Below, piece by piece: positions 55,135-62,403 of a stretch of DNA of 64,000 nt. Source of the DNA: Endozoicomonas sp965199185 (GTDB taxonomy: Bacteria; Pseudomonadota; Gammaproteobacteria; Pseudomonadales; Endozoicomonadaceae); the NCBI GenBank assembly GCA_965199185.1, contig CBDAQW010000012.1:45648-109647 (forward strand), given 5' to 3'. Numbering within the stretch: the stretch's first letter is position 1; each line of letters begins with the position of its first letter. Below the pieces are notes generated by a model that was not told the origin of the DNA, did no database searches, and saw only the letters and a list, made by a program, of their open reading frames with translations. Position numbers and translations under genes: made by a program.

Positions 55135-56031
55135 TCAACTTCCCTGCTTGCCGGGTTTGATCGCCTTACCCAGACTCTTCATACGTCGGTTTAGCTGATC
55201 TTCAGTCACCGGAAGCCAGCTAGGTAAGTCATCACCCTTTTCATGTTTACGGATAAACCGCTTGGCAATCCGATCTTCCAGAGAATGAAAACTGATCACT
55301 ACCAACCGACCACCCGGCTTGAGTTTTTCCAGCGCATTATCCAGACAGTCAATAAGATCATCCAGCTCCCGGTTAATGTAAATCCGGATCGCCTGAAACG
55401 CCCGTGTCGCAGGATGCTTACCTTTCTCTCTGGTCGGACAGGCCGCAGCAATAATATCGGCCAGCCTTTTGGTTGTAAGAATTGGAGCTTCTTCTCGTTC
55501 TCGCACAATAGCCCTTGCCATTCTTCGGGAAAAACGATCTTCACCGTATTCCCAGATCACCCGACTAATTTCCTGTTCTTCAGCGCTTGCCAGCCATTGC
55601 GCGGCACTTTCACCCTGCTGATCATTCATACGCATATCCAGCGGACCATCTTTCATGAAACTGAAGCCTCGCTCGGCATCATCCAACTGCGGCGAAGAAA
55701 CCCCCAGATCCAGCAAAATACCATCCACCTGCTCTTCTCCATTCACCTGACCCAGCTCCACAAAAGAGCCATGATGAATGGAGAAGCGATCATCTTCTGC
55801 CACCAGCTTGTTGGCCGTCGCAATCGCTCTGGGATCCTTATCAATACCGATCAAACGACCCTGCACGGATAACCCTTCCAGTATCAACCGACTGTGTCCA
55901 CCACGACCGAAAGTACCATCGACATAAACCCCATCGGGATTCTCCACAAGAGCCTCAACTGCTTCATTAAGCAGAACGGTAATATGCTCCGGCGCGCTGG
56001 CCGGTTGCTCAATGTTTTCTACTTCTTTCAT
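55135..56031 (-). CDS. rsmH: 16S rRNA (cytosine1402-N4)-methyltransferase RsmH
   Basis: Methylates C1402 in the ribosomal P site. The ORF is intact, one of the few unbroken frames in this part of the cluster. It has the SAM-binding YVDGTFGRGGHSRLIL, GIDKDPRA and DGILLDLGVSSPQLDDAERGF, then MDMR-type PLDMRMN and NRELDDLIDCLDNA, and the C-terminal VVISFHSLEDRIAKRF. I chose the ATG at 56031, where homologues begin, giving about 298 residues; a start at 56085 would extend into mraZ. It follows mraZ by seven bases. Confidence 0.96.
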   Translation of the reverse strand: MKEVENIEQPASAPEHITVLLNEAVEALVENPDGVYVDGTFGRGGHSRLILEGLSVQGRLIGIDKDPRAIATANKLVAEDDRFSIHHGSFVELGQVNGEEQVDGILLDLGVSSPQLDDAERGFSFMKDGPLDMRMNDQQGESAAQWLASAEEQEISRVIWEYGEDRFSRRMARAIVREREEAPILTTKRLADIIAAACPTREKGKHPATRAFQAIRIYINRELDDLIDCLDNALEKLKPGGRLVVISFHSLEDRIAKRFIRKHEKGDDLPSWLPVTEDQLNRRMKSLGKAIKPGKQGS

Positions 56032-56038
56032 ATACGCT

Positions 56039-56496
56039 TCATAACGATAAAGACTGCAACTCAACAGGCACTTCGTCTGTTTCACTGGCTTCTTTCAGAT
56101 ACTGATCACGGCGCTCGTTCCAGCAGCCCTCATCTCCATAACTCGAATTTCTTACCCTGACCAAGCAGTATGGATTGCTTTTGCAAGCCTGCGTAATCAC
56201 GCAACAGAGGCGGTACGACAATTCTGCCATTGGCATCCAGCTCAAGATCGGTGGCATGACCAATCAAGAGCCTTTGAATACGTCGAGTCATCGGATGAAA
56301 ACTGGGTAAAGCTTCTATCTTTTGCTGAATAATGGTCCATTCATCAAGGGGATAAATCAGTAGGCAGGGTTCATCGGTATCAATGGTGGCGACCAGATTA
56401 CCCATCGCAGCGCTCTCTCAACACCTGCCGATACCGGGTAGGTATTGCCATACGCCCCTTGGCGTCGAGATTGATAGCATTCACACCGCGAAACAA
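56039..56496 (-). pseudogene. mraZ: Transcriptional repressor MraZ, two single-base insertions
   Basis: AbrB-fold regulator that represses its own dcw operon. The sequence begins at a TTG (56496) with GGAG eight bases upstream and reads FRGVNAINLDAKGRMAIPTRY, the first SpoVT/AbrB repeat. An extra G at about 56399 (GATGGG) breaks the frame; it resumes GNLVATIDTDEPCLLIYPLDEW. After the second repeat (DANGRIVVPPLLRDYAGL) an extra A near 56147 breaks it again before DEGCWNERRDQ. Removing both gives 151 residues, the exact usual length (152 in E. coli). Identity is clear; the breaks are probably errors. Confidence 0.88.
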
Positions 56497-56539
56497 TTCC
56501 CACTCTCCCCGAAATATTTGATGGGAACGGTACAGCTAA

Positions 56540-56574
56540 TCCAATTTTACCCACTTTTACCCACTTTACACCCA
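56540..56574 (-). promoter_or_regulatory. MraZ operator (TGGGT repeats)
   Basis: On the minus strand three TGGGT boxes and a fourth, degenerate TTGGA-type box are spaced 11, 10 and about 9-10 bases apart (ACCCA at 56549, 56559 and 56570 on the plus strand). MraZ is known to bind tandem TGGGN boxes with five-base spacers upstream of mraZ. They lie just downstream of the start point predicted from the promoter. Confidence 0.8.
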
Positions 56575-56583
56575 CCAAAGGAC

Positions 56584-56612
56584 ACTATAGAAATCTGAAA
56601 AACCCACGTCAA
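56584..56612 (-). promoter_or_regulatory. Sigma70 promoter of the mra/dcw operon
   Basis: Minus strand: TTGACG (56612-56607), a 17-base spacer and TATAGT (56589-56584), each one mismatch from consensus. Transcription would start near 56577, at the edge of the MraZ boxes, and lead through mraZ. Confidence 0.8.
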
Positions 56613-56768
56613 GCGGGGCTTGTACATGAGCTTCGACAAAAGGCATTAAAATCCCTTCCGCACAGAACAATGAAAAACCCTGAAAGACTCGGCAATTAAA
56701 GTGTTTAATACACGATCAGAGTTCAGGAAAAATTCTAGAATTAGTTTTTTTGAAAATCGTTTAAATAA

Positions 56769-56889
56769 CCCAATGTGTGACTTTTATCTCGTAGGTTGCC
56801 AATCTCATGGCTTATGGGTTCTGTACATTCCCTGTACAGAATCCACGTGGCATAGATAGCCATGTTGAAATTAAAAGTCACACATCGGG
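56769..56889. repeat. 121-bp inverted-repeat element with central hairpin
   Basis: The ends pair 17 of 18 bases: CCCAATGTGTGACTTTTA at 56769-56786 and TAAAAGTCACACATCGGG at 56872-56889. The centre carries a perfect hairpin TTCTGTACA / TGTACAGAA (56819-56841), and AATAA-type flanks lie on both sides. There is no coding frame. It looks like a small non-autonomous element or a long regulatory hairpin upstream of the division operon; it differs from the element at 9313. Confidence 0.6.
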
Positions 56890-56929
56890 TTTAAATAAGA
56901 ATCATCATTGCTATGACAACTATGCTGAC

Positions 56930-56967
56930 ACAGGGGGGCGGCGCAGCCGCTGAATTTGGCGTTAGCT
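56930..56967 (+). repeat. Probable partial integron attC site
   Basis: The sequence CAGGGG, the hairpin GCGGC-GCA-GCCGC, then CTGAATTTGGC and GTTAGCT matches the right half of the attC at 63107-63167. GTTAGCT (56961-56967) fits the core-site consensus GTTRRRY. The left half with the matching AAC end is not clear. It marks the entry point of the first cassette. Confidence 0.55.
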
Positions 56968-56982
56968 GCCAATACCAAACAA

Positions 56983-57261
56983 TCAGTCCGTTGGGAATTT
57001 CTGTTTTTGATGAAGTACACGCATAATATGGATATTCGATCGATCAACGTAGTAAGAAACAATCATTGAAACTTCTGGAATGATTAATAATCTTCCACGA
57101 ATGCCCTCGCGCTGGACACCGATATTTGGTTGTTCTAGTAAATTTTGGACTTTAGCTTCAATGATCTCATCAGTCTTTTCGGCAGCAATAGGGTTAAATT
57201 CGTAAATAAATTCAAATATTTTTTCTCGGTCATTTAAAGATTCAACTTCCCAATAAATCAT
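56983..57261 (-). CDS. RelE/ParE-family toxin
   Basis: 92 residues with the RelE/ParE layout: an N-terminal helical part (ESLNDREKIFEFIYEFNPIA), then a beta-sheet end with REGIRGRLLIIPEVSMIVSY and HIMRVLHQKQKFP, the Arg/His-rich C-terminal strand typical of ParE-like toxins. Members either cleave mRNA on the ribosome or poison gyrase; the sequence alone does not decide. Its ATG overlaps the antitoxin stop by one base (TAATG). The pair lies inside one integron cassette on the opposite strand to the attC orientation, as is common for toxin-antitoxin cassettes that bring their own promoter. Confidence 0.85.
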   Translation of the reverse strand: MIYWEVESLNDREKIFEFIYEFNPIAAEKTDEIIEAKVQNLLEQPNIGVQREGIRGRLLIIPEVSMIVSYYVDRSNIHIMRVLHQKQKFPTD

Positions 57262-57545
57262 TAATGACTACCTCGCTTACGAATTTTCTCCTTGCGTTTT
57301 GTCATTTCATCTTTGGCAGTTTCATGATCAATAAAATCAGAGTTATTAGAATCTAATTTCTCAAAAGCCAAATTCACTTGTTTGGTAAGCCATGCATCTT
57401 GAGACAAAGCTTTTCGTTGTTGTTCTGCCATCTGCTCTGTAAGTTCACGGCAGGCATCACTGATAGTGCGCCCTTGGCTCTCAGCCATCTGTTGCGCGAG
57501 GCGCTTTGTTTCTTCATCAACCCGGAATTGAATTCTAGTTTCCAT
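57261..57545 (-). CDS. RelB/DinJ-type antitoxin
   Basis: About 94 residues. The N-terminal ribbon-helix-helix stretch METRIQFRVDEETKRLAQQ is the DNA-binding part of RelB/DinJ antitoxins; the rest is a charged helical region that would wrap the toxin. Start at the ATG at 57545; an ORF to 57584 is open but adds an unlikely N-terminus. It overlaps the toxin start by one base, so the two form an operon that should be self-repressed by the antitoxin. Cassette location stabilises the array. Confidence 0.82.
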   Translation of the reverse strand: METRIQFRVDEETKRLAQQMAESQGRTISDACRELTEQMAEQQRKALSQDAWLTKQVNLAFEKLDSNNSDFIDHETAKDEMTKRKEKIRKRGSH

Positions 57546-57594
57546 AGTAAATACCATTATTGCTGTACACACATACGTTAGCACATAGAAAAGC

Positions 57595-57648
57595 AGCTAA
57601 CAAATGCTTCAAGTTCGTTCCGGGCTTCGCCCTCCACCCGACGCCGCC
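57595..57648 (+). repeat. attC site of the toxin-antitoxin cassette, cut by ISAs1
   Basis: Starts AGCTAAC (57595-57601), the complement of the GTTAGCT at 56961-56967 that opens the same cassette, as required for a gene cassette. It continues AAATGCTTCAAGTTCGTTC and CACCCGACGCCGCC like the intact attC at 62275, then ends where the insertion sequence begins; the second half is missing. Confidence 0.75.
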
Positions 57649-58878
57649 CAAGGCAATTGCATCAATTTGACGACTCAGAGATAAGTTCGTTGTAAACTCG
57701 CTTCCTCATTTCTCTCAGTCACCCAGAGTAGTTCATTAGCATGGAAGCCACGCAGTACCAGTCACTATCCCAATTTCTAGCCAAAGTCCCAGACCCTCGT
57801 TGTTCTGGCATGTGTGATCACAATCTACTCGATATACTCATCATTGCTGTATGTGCTGTCATATGTGGGGCTGATGAGTGGCAAGACATGGAAGATTTTG
57901 GCCACTGCAAGGAGGACTGGTTCAGAACTTTTCTTGAGCTACCTGCTGGCATACCGTCCAAATATACGTTTCGCAGAGTATTTTGTTTACTTGACCCGGT
58001 GGCTTTTGAAGCCTGTTTTACTGCCTGGATCAAACAGACATTGACTGAAATTTCAGGCAGTCACCATCTGGCTGTTGATGGAAAGGCGATGAGGGGTTCC
58101 AAAGCTCGGGGTAAAAAACCGGTACTTCTGGTCAGTGCTTGGAGTGTTGAGCTTGGGCTGGTGCTTGGACAAGAACGTGTCGATCAAAAATCCAATGAAG
58201 TCACTGCTATTCCAAAGCTGCTCAAGGCTCTGGAAATTAAAGGCTGCCTTGTCACATTGGACGCTATGGGCTGTCAGAAAAAAGTAGCAAAACAGTGCGT
58301 CGAGCAAGGTGCGGACTACGTTCTGGCAGTAAAAGGCAATCAGAAAAAACTCCATAAAGGTATAGAAACGCTGTTTGTCAAAGCAGAGCATCAGCCAGAG
58401 CTACATGATTATATTGAAACCCATGAGAAGAGTCATGGCCGTATAGAAACCCGCTGCTGTTAGGTGATAAGCGACCTATCTGAGCTAGAGGTAGCTACGG
58501 ACTGGCCAGGGCTAAAGCAGGTGGCCGTCGTACAAAATGATCGGCAGATTAATGGTAAAGTAACTACAGCTCTGCGTTTCTACATTATGAGTCGCACAAT
58601 GACCGCCGAAGAAATACTGAAGATCAGTCGTAATCACTGGACAGTCGAGAACAAACTGCACTGGGTTCTGGACGTTGCATTTTCAGAGGATGCTTGTCAG
58701 ATAAGCACTGGAAATGGAGCTGAAAACTTCTCCATTCTGAGGCGCCTTGCACTGAACGCTATCAAAGCCAATAAGGGAAGCCGCAGCATCAAAAGTCACC
58801 GGAAGCTGGCGGGGTGGGATCATAAGCATCTAAAAAAACTGCTTTGCTCAGTCGTTCTGGATTGATGCAATTGCCCTG
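57649..58878 (+). mobile_element. ISAs1-family insertion sequence (copy 1), defective
   Basis: 1230 bases bounded by 17-bp inverted ends, CAAGGCAATTGCATCAA on the left (57649-57665) and TTGATGCAATTGCCCTG on the right (58862-58878), which differ at one base. It carries one transposase frame with an internal stop. It lies inside an attC site. No target-site duplication is visible, and an inverted extra copy of its left end follows directly. Confidence 0.8.
57741..58865 (+). pseudogene. ISAs1 transposase with in-frame amber stop
   Basis: 374 codons of the DDE-type ISAs1 transposase (FLAKVPDPR, HHLAVDGKAMRGSK, VTLDAMGCQKK, LAVKGNQKKLH, SRNHWTVENKLHWVLDVAF with the catalytic Glu). After 241 codons a TAG (58461-58463) interrupts at a position where ISAs1 proteins normally have Trp (RRCW), and the frame continues without shift to a TGA at 58863-58865. 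A single TGG to TAG change explains it. The element cannot move by itself unless the stop is suppressed. Confidence 0.85.
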
Positions 58879-58987
58879 TACTGCGTGGCTTCCATGCTAA
58901 TGAACTACTCTGGGTGACTGAGAGAAATGAGGAAGCGAGTTTACAACGAACTTATCTCTGAGTCGTCAAATTGATGCAATTGCCCTG
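58878..58987. repeat. Inverted 110-bp duplicate of the ISAs1 left end
   Basis: This stretch is the reverse complement of 57649-57758 with one mismatch (third base), including the first 18 bases of the transposase coding frame. The IS body is therefore bracketed by 110-bp inverted repeats and a second outer IS end at 58987. It looks like the remnant of a second, oppositely oriented copy. Confidence 0.8.
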
Positions 58988-59416
58988 GGTGAAACTATAG
59001 ATATCAAGTCTGGAAAAAATAATGTTGTTTATTTAAATACGAAAACTAAGTTCAGCAAAGAACCTGAAGAGTTGTTTATTGAAATTTCAAAAGAAGTAAA
59101 AGTTACTGAAACACTACTAATCAAAAAGCCAGTTTTTGTAGGCGAATCTATGTGGGATTTCAAGAGTATTGAAAGGAAAAAATCATTTTCGGCTCCTATA
59201 GAAGATGAAAAATGGTTGAAACGGTTTCAAAATAGAGAACTTCCTCATATTGATCCGGGTGATGGCGTGATCGCATTAGTTTCTTATGAGGCAAAGAAAG
59301 AAAAAGGATCACGCACTTTTAATTTCTCAAATCACAAAATAGTCAATATTGTTAGACCAATGAAAAGTGATGAAATCCAGAAAATTTTAGATTTAGAATC
59401 AAATGACGAAGAGTAG
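58988..59416 (+). pseudogene. Cassette gene fragment truncated at its 5' end by ISAs1
   Basis: The frame is open exactly from the IS boundary (58988) and ends at a TAG at 59414-59416: 142 codons without their own start, the first good internal start being a TTG at 59072. The protein is charged and not recognised (KPVFVGESMWDFKSIERKK, then HIDPGDGVIALVSYEAKKEKG). The N-terminal part must have been lost when the insertion sequence entered. It is AT-rich, as is usual for integron cassettes. Confidence 0.6.
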
Positions 59417-59505
59417 TAGAAAGCAAGAGCCAGCTTTATCACTTGTTGCAGACTATCTGTTTGTTCTTTTACCTTTCATAATTTTATTGATATGCGTTTA
59501 CGCTA
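59403..59505 (+). pseudogene. Small membrane protein gene interrupted by IS630
   Basis: Starts at an ATG (59403) overlapping the end of the preceding frame and encodes 34 residues up to the IS630 border, with a hydrophobic segment LFVLLPFIILLICVY. If the element and one TA are removed, the frame ends six codons later (SIGSYQ, stop TAG), giving a 40-residue single-helix membrane protein. It overlaps its upstream neighbour, so both may have been one cassette operon. Unknown function. Confidence 0.45.
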
Positions 59506-60550
59506 TGCGACAGTCTTTTCAAGACAAGCATAAGCCGTATGTTCCGCCCGAAAGAATCCCAGAATTTTCTTTTTCTTCCTCTGCAACGATTTAAGTCCAG
59601 AACTCACCGCGCGGAGAAATGCCTTTTTGGTTTTCAATGCCATACGGCCAATATGCCCTGATTTCAGAACACTCCAGACAAGTTCAACAGGGTTCAGTTC
59701 CGGTGAGTAGGGTGGCAGTAGCTGTATGTCAAGAAGCCGTTCTTCTTTCTTGAGATATTTCATGACTTTCTTGGCGCTGTGTGCAGAATGACCATCGGTT
59801 ACGATCATTACAGGACGATCATGTGATGCGACTATTTGCTTCAGAAACTTTATGAAGACATCCGCATTAAAGCGGCCGGTAATTGTCATGTAGCGCATGT
59901 GTCCTTCACCACTGACAGCGGCGATCATGTTGATGCCAAAGCGCGCGCCAGTTTTGGTGACAGTTGGCGTATAACCTTTTTTGCTCCAAGTTGTACCGGA
60001 GTGATAGTCAGAACGTATGCTCGCTTCATCAATGAAATAGATAATAGCCCCTTCCTCTTCCGCCTGTTTACGAAGAGCTGGATAACGTGTATCCAAATAA
60101 TCCTGTACTTTTTTTTTCGCTCTGCTGCCAGGCTTTTCGCACTGGCCGCTGAGGCGTTAGACCCATTTTTCTGAGCATCTTACTGACAGCGGCAGGATGC
60201 ATGGTGATGTTGAACTCTGTTTTGATCACCGCTGCGATGATGTCCCGAGACCACAGTGCTTTATAAAAACCGTAAAACGTTGGGTCTTTGGTGAGAATGA
60301 TCTTTGAGAGTGTCTCTCGTTGCTCAGGCGAGAGTTTGGCGTTTTTACTGTGTGCGATGGGGCGTGTTTTTAACGCCTCCATGCCACCTTTTTTGTAACG
60401 ATCAATCCAGCGGTAGATACAGGATCTATCTGTGCTGTATTCGACAGAAAGTGCTTGGACAGAAGCACCGTCTAACCATTTTTGAATAGCCTCGAACCGG
60501 ATACTTTCTCGTACTTCATGGGATACTTTGCGACCGTCAACTCTGCTCAT
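59503..60550 (-). CDS. IS630 transposase in two frames joined at a poly-A run
   Basis: The first frame (ATG at 60550, SRVDGRKVSHEVRESI; helix-turn-helix in the first 60 residues, CIYRWIDRYKKGG) and the second (IIYFIDEASIRSD, IVTDGHSAHSAKK, LLPPYSPELNPVELVWSVLK, the DDE residues) overlap. They meet at a run of nine A (plus strand 60109-60117); reading it with one A fewer joins SEKK directly to VQDYLDTRYP. In IS630 elements such a run can be a programmed frameshift; a base error is the alternative. All catalytic acidic residues are present, so the element may be active. Confidence 0.75.
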
Positions 60551-60597
60551 GGATACCTCTACATCGGAGGTAACATGATACATATTAAGGTGTCGTG
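59506..60597 (-). mobile_element. IS630-family insertion sequence
   Basis: About 1092 bases flanked by TA dinucleotides (59504-59505 and 60598-60599), the target duplicated by IS630-type elements. The ends are related (TGCGACAGTCTT and, inverted, CACGACACCTTA). It carries one transposase in two overlapping frames. Borders are placed from the TA and end similarity and could be off by a few bases. Confidence 0.7.
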
Positions 60598-60600
60598 TAG

Positions 60601-60829
60601 TATTGGCTCATATCAATAGTAATCGTAAAGTTTGCACAAGATAAGTCAAATGAGTTGATAACTCTATCTGATTGGTCAATTGCTTCAAGCATAATTTACG
60701 GTCAACTTATAGTAAAATTATCAACTGCATTGGCGGCAACAACAAAAAGCAAGAAAATGCCTGGGATAACCTTCAACATAACAATTTTGGTCTGCCTCGG
60801 ACTAGCTATAAACATAGTAGTGCTGGATT
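60601..60829 (+). pseudogene. Membrane-protein fragment between IS630 and the second ISAs1
   Basis: A frame is open from the IS630 border to the next IS end, about 76 codons: YWLISIVIVKFAQD, SDWSIASSIIYGQLIVKL and a hydrophobic FNITILVCLGLAINIVVL. It has no convincing start (a TTG at 60655 is possible). It is probably the remains of a cassette gene split by the two insertions; its frame does not match the 59403 gene across the IS630 site. Confidence 0.35.
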
Positions 60830-62067
60830 CAGGGCGATCTCATTTAGCACTAACTTTCAAATAATTCCTTGAAGCAGCAGTGTTCTGTATTCGTCATCCG
60901 CTGCCGCCATGATGCGCTTGTTCTTGATGCCAAGCTTTAAGGTAGTCTCCTGCTTCAGCAAGTTTAGAGCTATTTGTCTGAATATCGCCATATTCTCTGG
61001 GCCAAAGCCTTTTCTAATACGACACTCGTCTTCTCTAAAGCCAATGTCGAGTACCCAGTGCAGATTGTTCTCCACCGACCAATGAGATCGCACTGAATTC
61101 ATGAAGTGCTTGGCACCTGTGGTTAGGCTAGAAATAAAATATCGACGCTCAATACTCACCTGATCACCTTCATGACGCTCACCTTCAACAACCCCTATCA
61201 TAGCGAGATCTTTCCAGTCTTCACGCTGGACAAGCCAATGAATATCAGTACTTGTCCAACAGCGACGTATTTCTATTCGTCCATGACCTTTTTCTATCGT
61301 TTCATGAAAACTTGCGCTTTCAGATAGCTTTTCCTTTGTCGCCAGATCATCAAGATAAAGCTTGATATCATCGTGTAGGTGCGGCTGGTTTCCTTTTACA
61401 GCCAGCAGGTAGTGCGCATTTTTATCTCTGATTTTTTCAGCGATCGCTCTTTGGCAGCCCATAGCGTCAGTGCTGACAATGCACCCGCTGATCTCTAGCA
61501 TATCGAGAAGTGCTGGAATAGCGGTTATCTCATTAGACTTGGCTGCTGTCTTAAGTTGCCCAAGTACCATACCTGTCTGGCTGGCCCATGCGTTGACCAT
61601 ATGGATAGCGGCCTTGTTATCACCTTTATCGTATGAGCGACGCAGTGTTTTTCCATCAATAGCGATGACTTCACCATGAGTACGCTCAGCAATTTGTTTA
61701 ACCCAGGTTATAAAACATTGGCGAAACTCATCTGGATCAAGTCGTTCAAAAACTCGAATAAATGTGTGATGAGATGGGACGCCATGAGGAAGAGGGATAT
61801 GAAGCTTTAGCCAGGATTTCTTTTTCTTGGCAAGTTCTGAGACCATCTTCCAGTCTTCAGCGCCACAAGTGATCATGCAAACAGCTATGAAAACAAGGTT
61901 TGGCAGAGGATAACGATGATTATCAGCACGAATTTCAGTCAGTTCGGAAAATGCATCCAAGAGGGTCATATATGGCATCCTTAGTCTTAGGGTGGAGAAT
62001 GCCATACCTTTTGAGTTGTTTTAATGTCACAGGGCAAAGTATGTTAGTGCCAAATGAGATTGCCCTG
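60830..62067 (-). mobile_element. ISAs1-family insertion sequence (copy 2), intact frame
   Basis: 1238 bases with 21-bp imperfect inverted ends: CAGGGCGATCTCATTTAGCAC at 60830-60850 and the complement of CAGGGCAATCTCATTTGGCAC at 62047-62067 (19 of 21). The transposase is intact and differs clearly from that of copy 1, so this is a different ISAs1 member. No matching target duplication is seen at the two borders. Confidence 0.8.
60857..61969 (-). CDS. ISAs1-family transposase, apparently intact
   Basis: About 370 residues. The ISAs1 signature includes FSELTEIRADNHRYPLPN, GEVIAIDGKTLRRSYDKG (first Asp), VSTDAMGCQRAIAEKI (second Asp), LAVKGNQPHLHDD and SHWSVENNLHWVLDIGF (Glu). I place the start at the ATG at 61969, nine bases after AAGG; an ORF to 62005 is open. 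The gene is unbroken, unlike the copy at 57741, so this element may still be mobile. Confidence 0.88.
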   Translation of the reverse strand: MTLLDAFSELTEIRADNHRYPLPNLVFIAVCMITCGAEDWKMVSELAKKKKSWLKLHIPLPHGVPSHHTFIRVFERLDPDEFRQCFITWVKQIAERTHGEVIAIDGKTLRRSYDKGDNKAAIHMVNAWASQTGMVLGQLKTAAKSNEITAIPALLDMLEISGCIVSTDAMGCQRAIAEKIRDKNAHYLLAVKGNQPHLHDDIKLYLDDLATKEKLSESASFHETIEKGHGRIEIRRCWTSTDIHWLVQREDWKDLAMIGVVEGERHEGDQVSIERRYFISSLTTGAKHFMNSVRSHWSVENNLHWVLDIGFREDECRIRKGFGPENMAIFRQIALNLLKQETTLKLGIKNKRIMAAADDEYRTLLLQGII

Positions 62068-62140
62068 GGGCTAACCCCTCTTGAAGTTTACACTGGGCAG
62101 TCTGTTGCACTTATTGCTTGAATCCAGCGTTTATGTTTTA

Positions 62141-62251
62141 ATGTTGATTATGCCCAACAAAACAATAGGTATTGTTCAACTGCTTTTGTTTTTTATTGCC
62201 ACTGTTTTTCATTTTCTATATGGTGCAGTTGTTTATCACATAAAAAGCTGA
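62141..62251 (+). CDS. Putative 36-residue membrane peptide in a cassette
   Basis: ATG at 62141 and TGA at 62249-62251, with one hydrophobic helix (IVQLLLFFIATVFHFLYGAVVY). It lies between the second ISAs1 and the attC at 62275, so its 3' end abuts the recombination site as expected for a cassette gene. No clear ribosome site. It may be the only surviving gene of the broken cassette, or spurious. Confidence 0.35.
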   Translation: MLIMPNKTIGIVQLLLFFIATVFHFLYGAVVYHIKS

Positions 62252-62274
62252 TTCTTGACTTTGTGCAAATGTGC

Positions 62275-62353
62275 GTATAACAAATGCTTCCAGTTCGTTC
62301 GCTTCGCTCACCCGACGCCGCCTGCGGCGGCGCGGCTGAAGCAGGCGTTATGC
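62275..62353 (+). repeat. Integron attC recombination site
   Basis: Begins GTATAAC (62275-62281) and ends GTTATGC (62347-62353), with AAATGCTTC pairing to GAAGCAG and a GC-rich imperfect inverted centre (GACGCCGCC with GGCGGCG). This is the folded single-strand attC architecture. The crossover lies between G62347 and T62348. The preceding partial site at 57595 is nearly identical in its left half. Confidence 0.8.
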
Positions 62354-62403
62354 TCCTGAGTGAAACGAAGAATACTTTTTTATCAAGTAGTAAAAAGAGT
62401 AAT

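Noticed and set aside
48650..56500. True pseudogenisation of the dcw cluster
   Set aside because: Seven essential genes would be lost together; the breaks are mostly single extra bases and single-base removal restores family-typical proteins.
61900..62121. 73-codon plus-strand frame over the second ISAs1 right end
   Set aside because: It reads through the IS end and antisense to the transposase; only the last 16 codons lie outside the IS.
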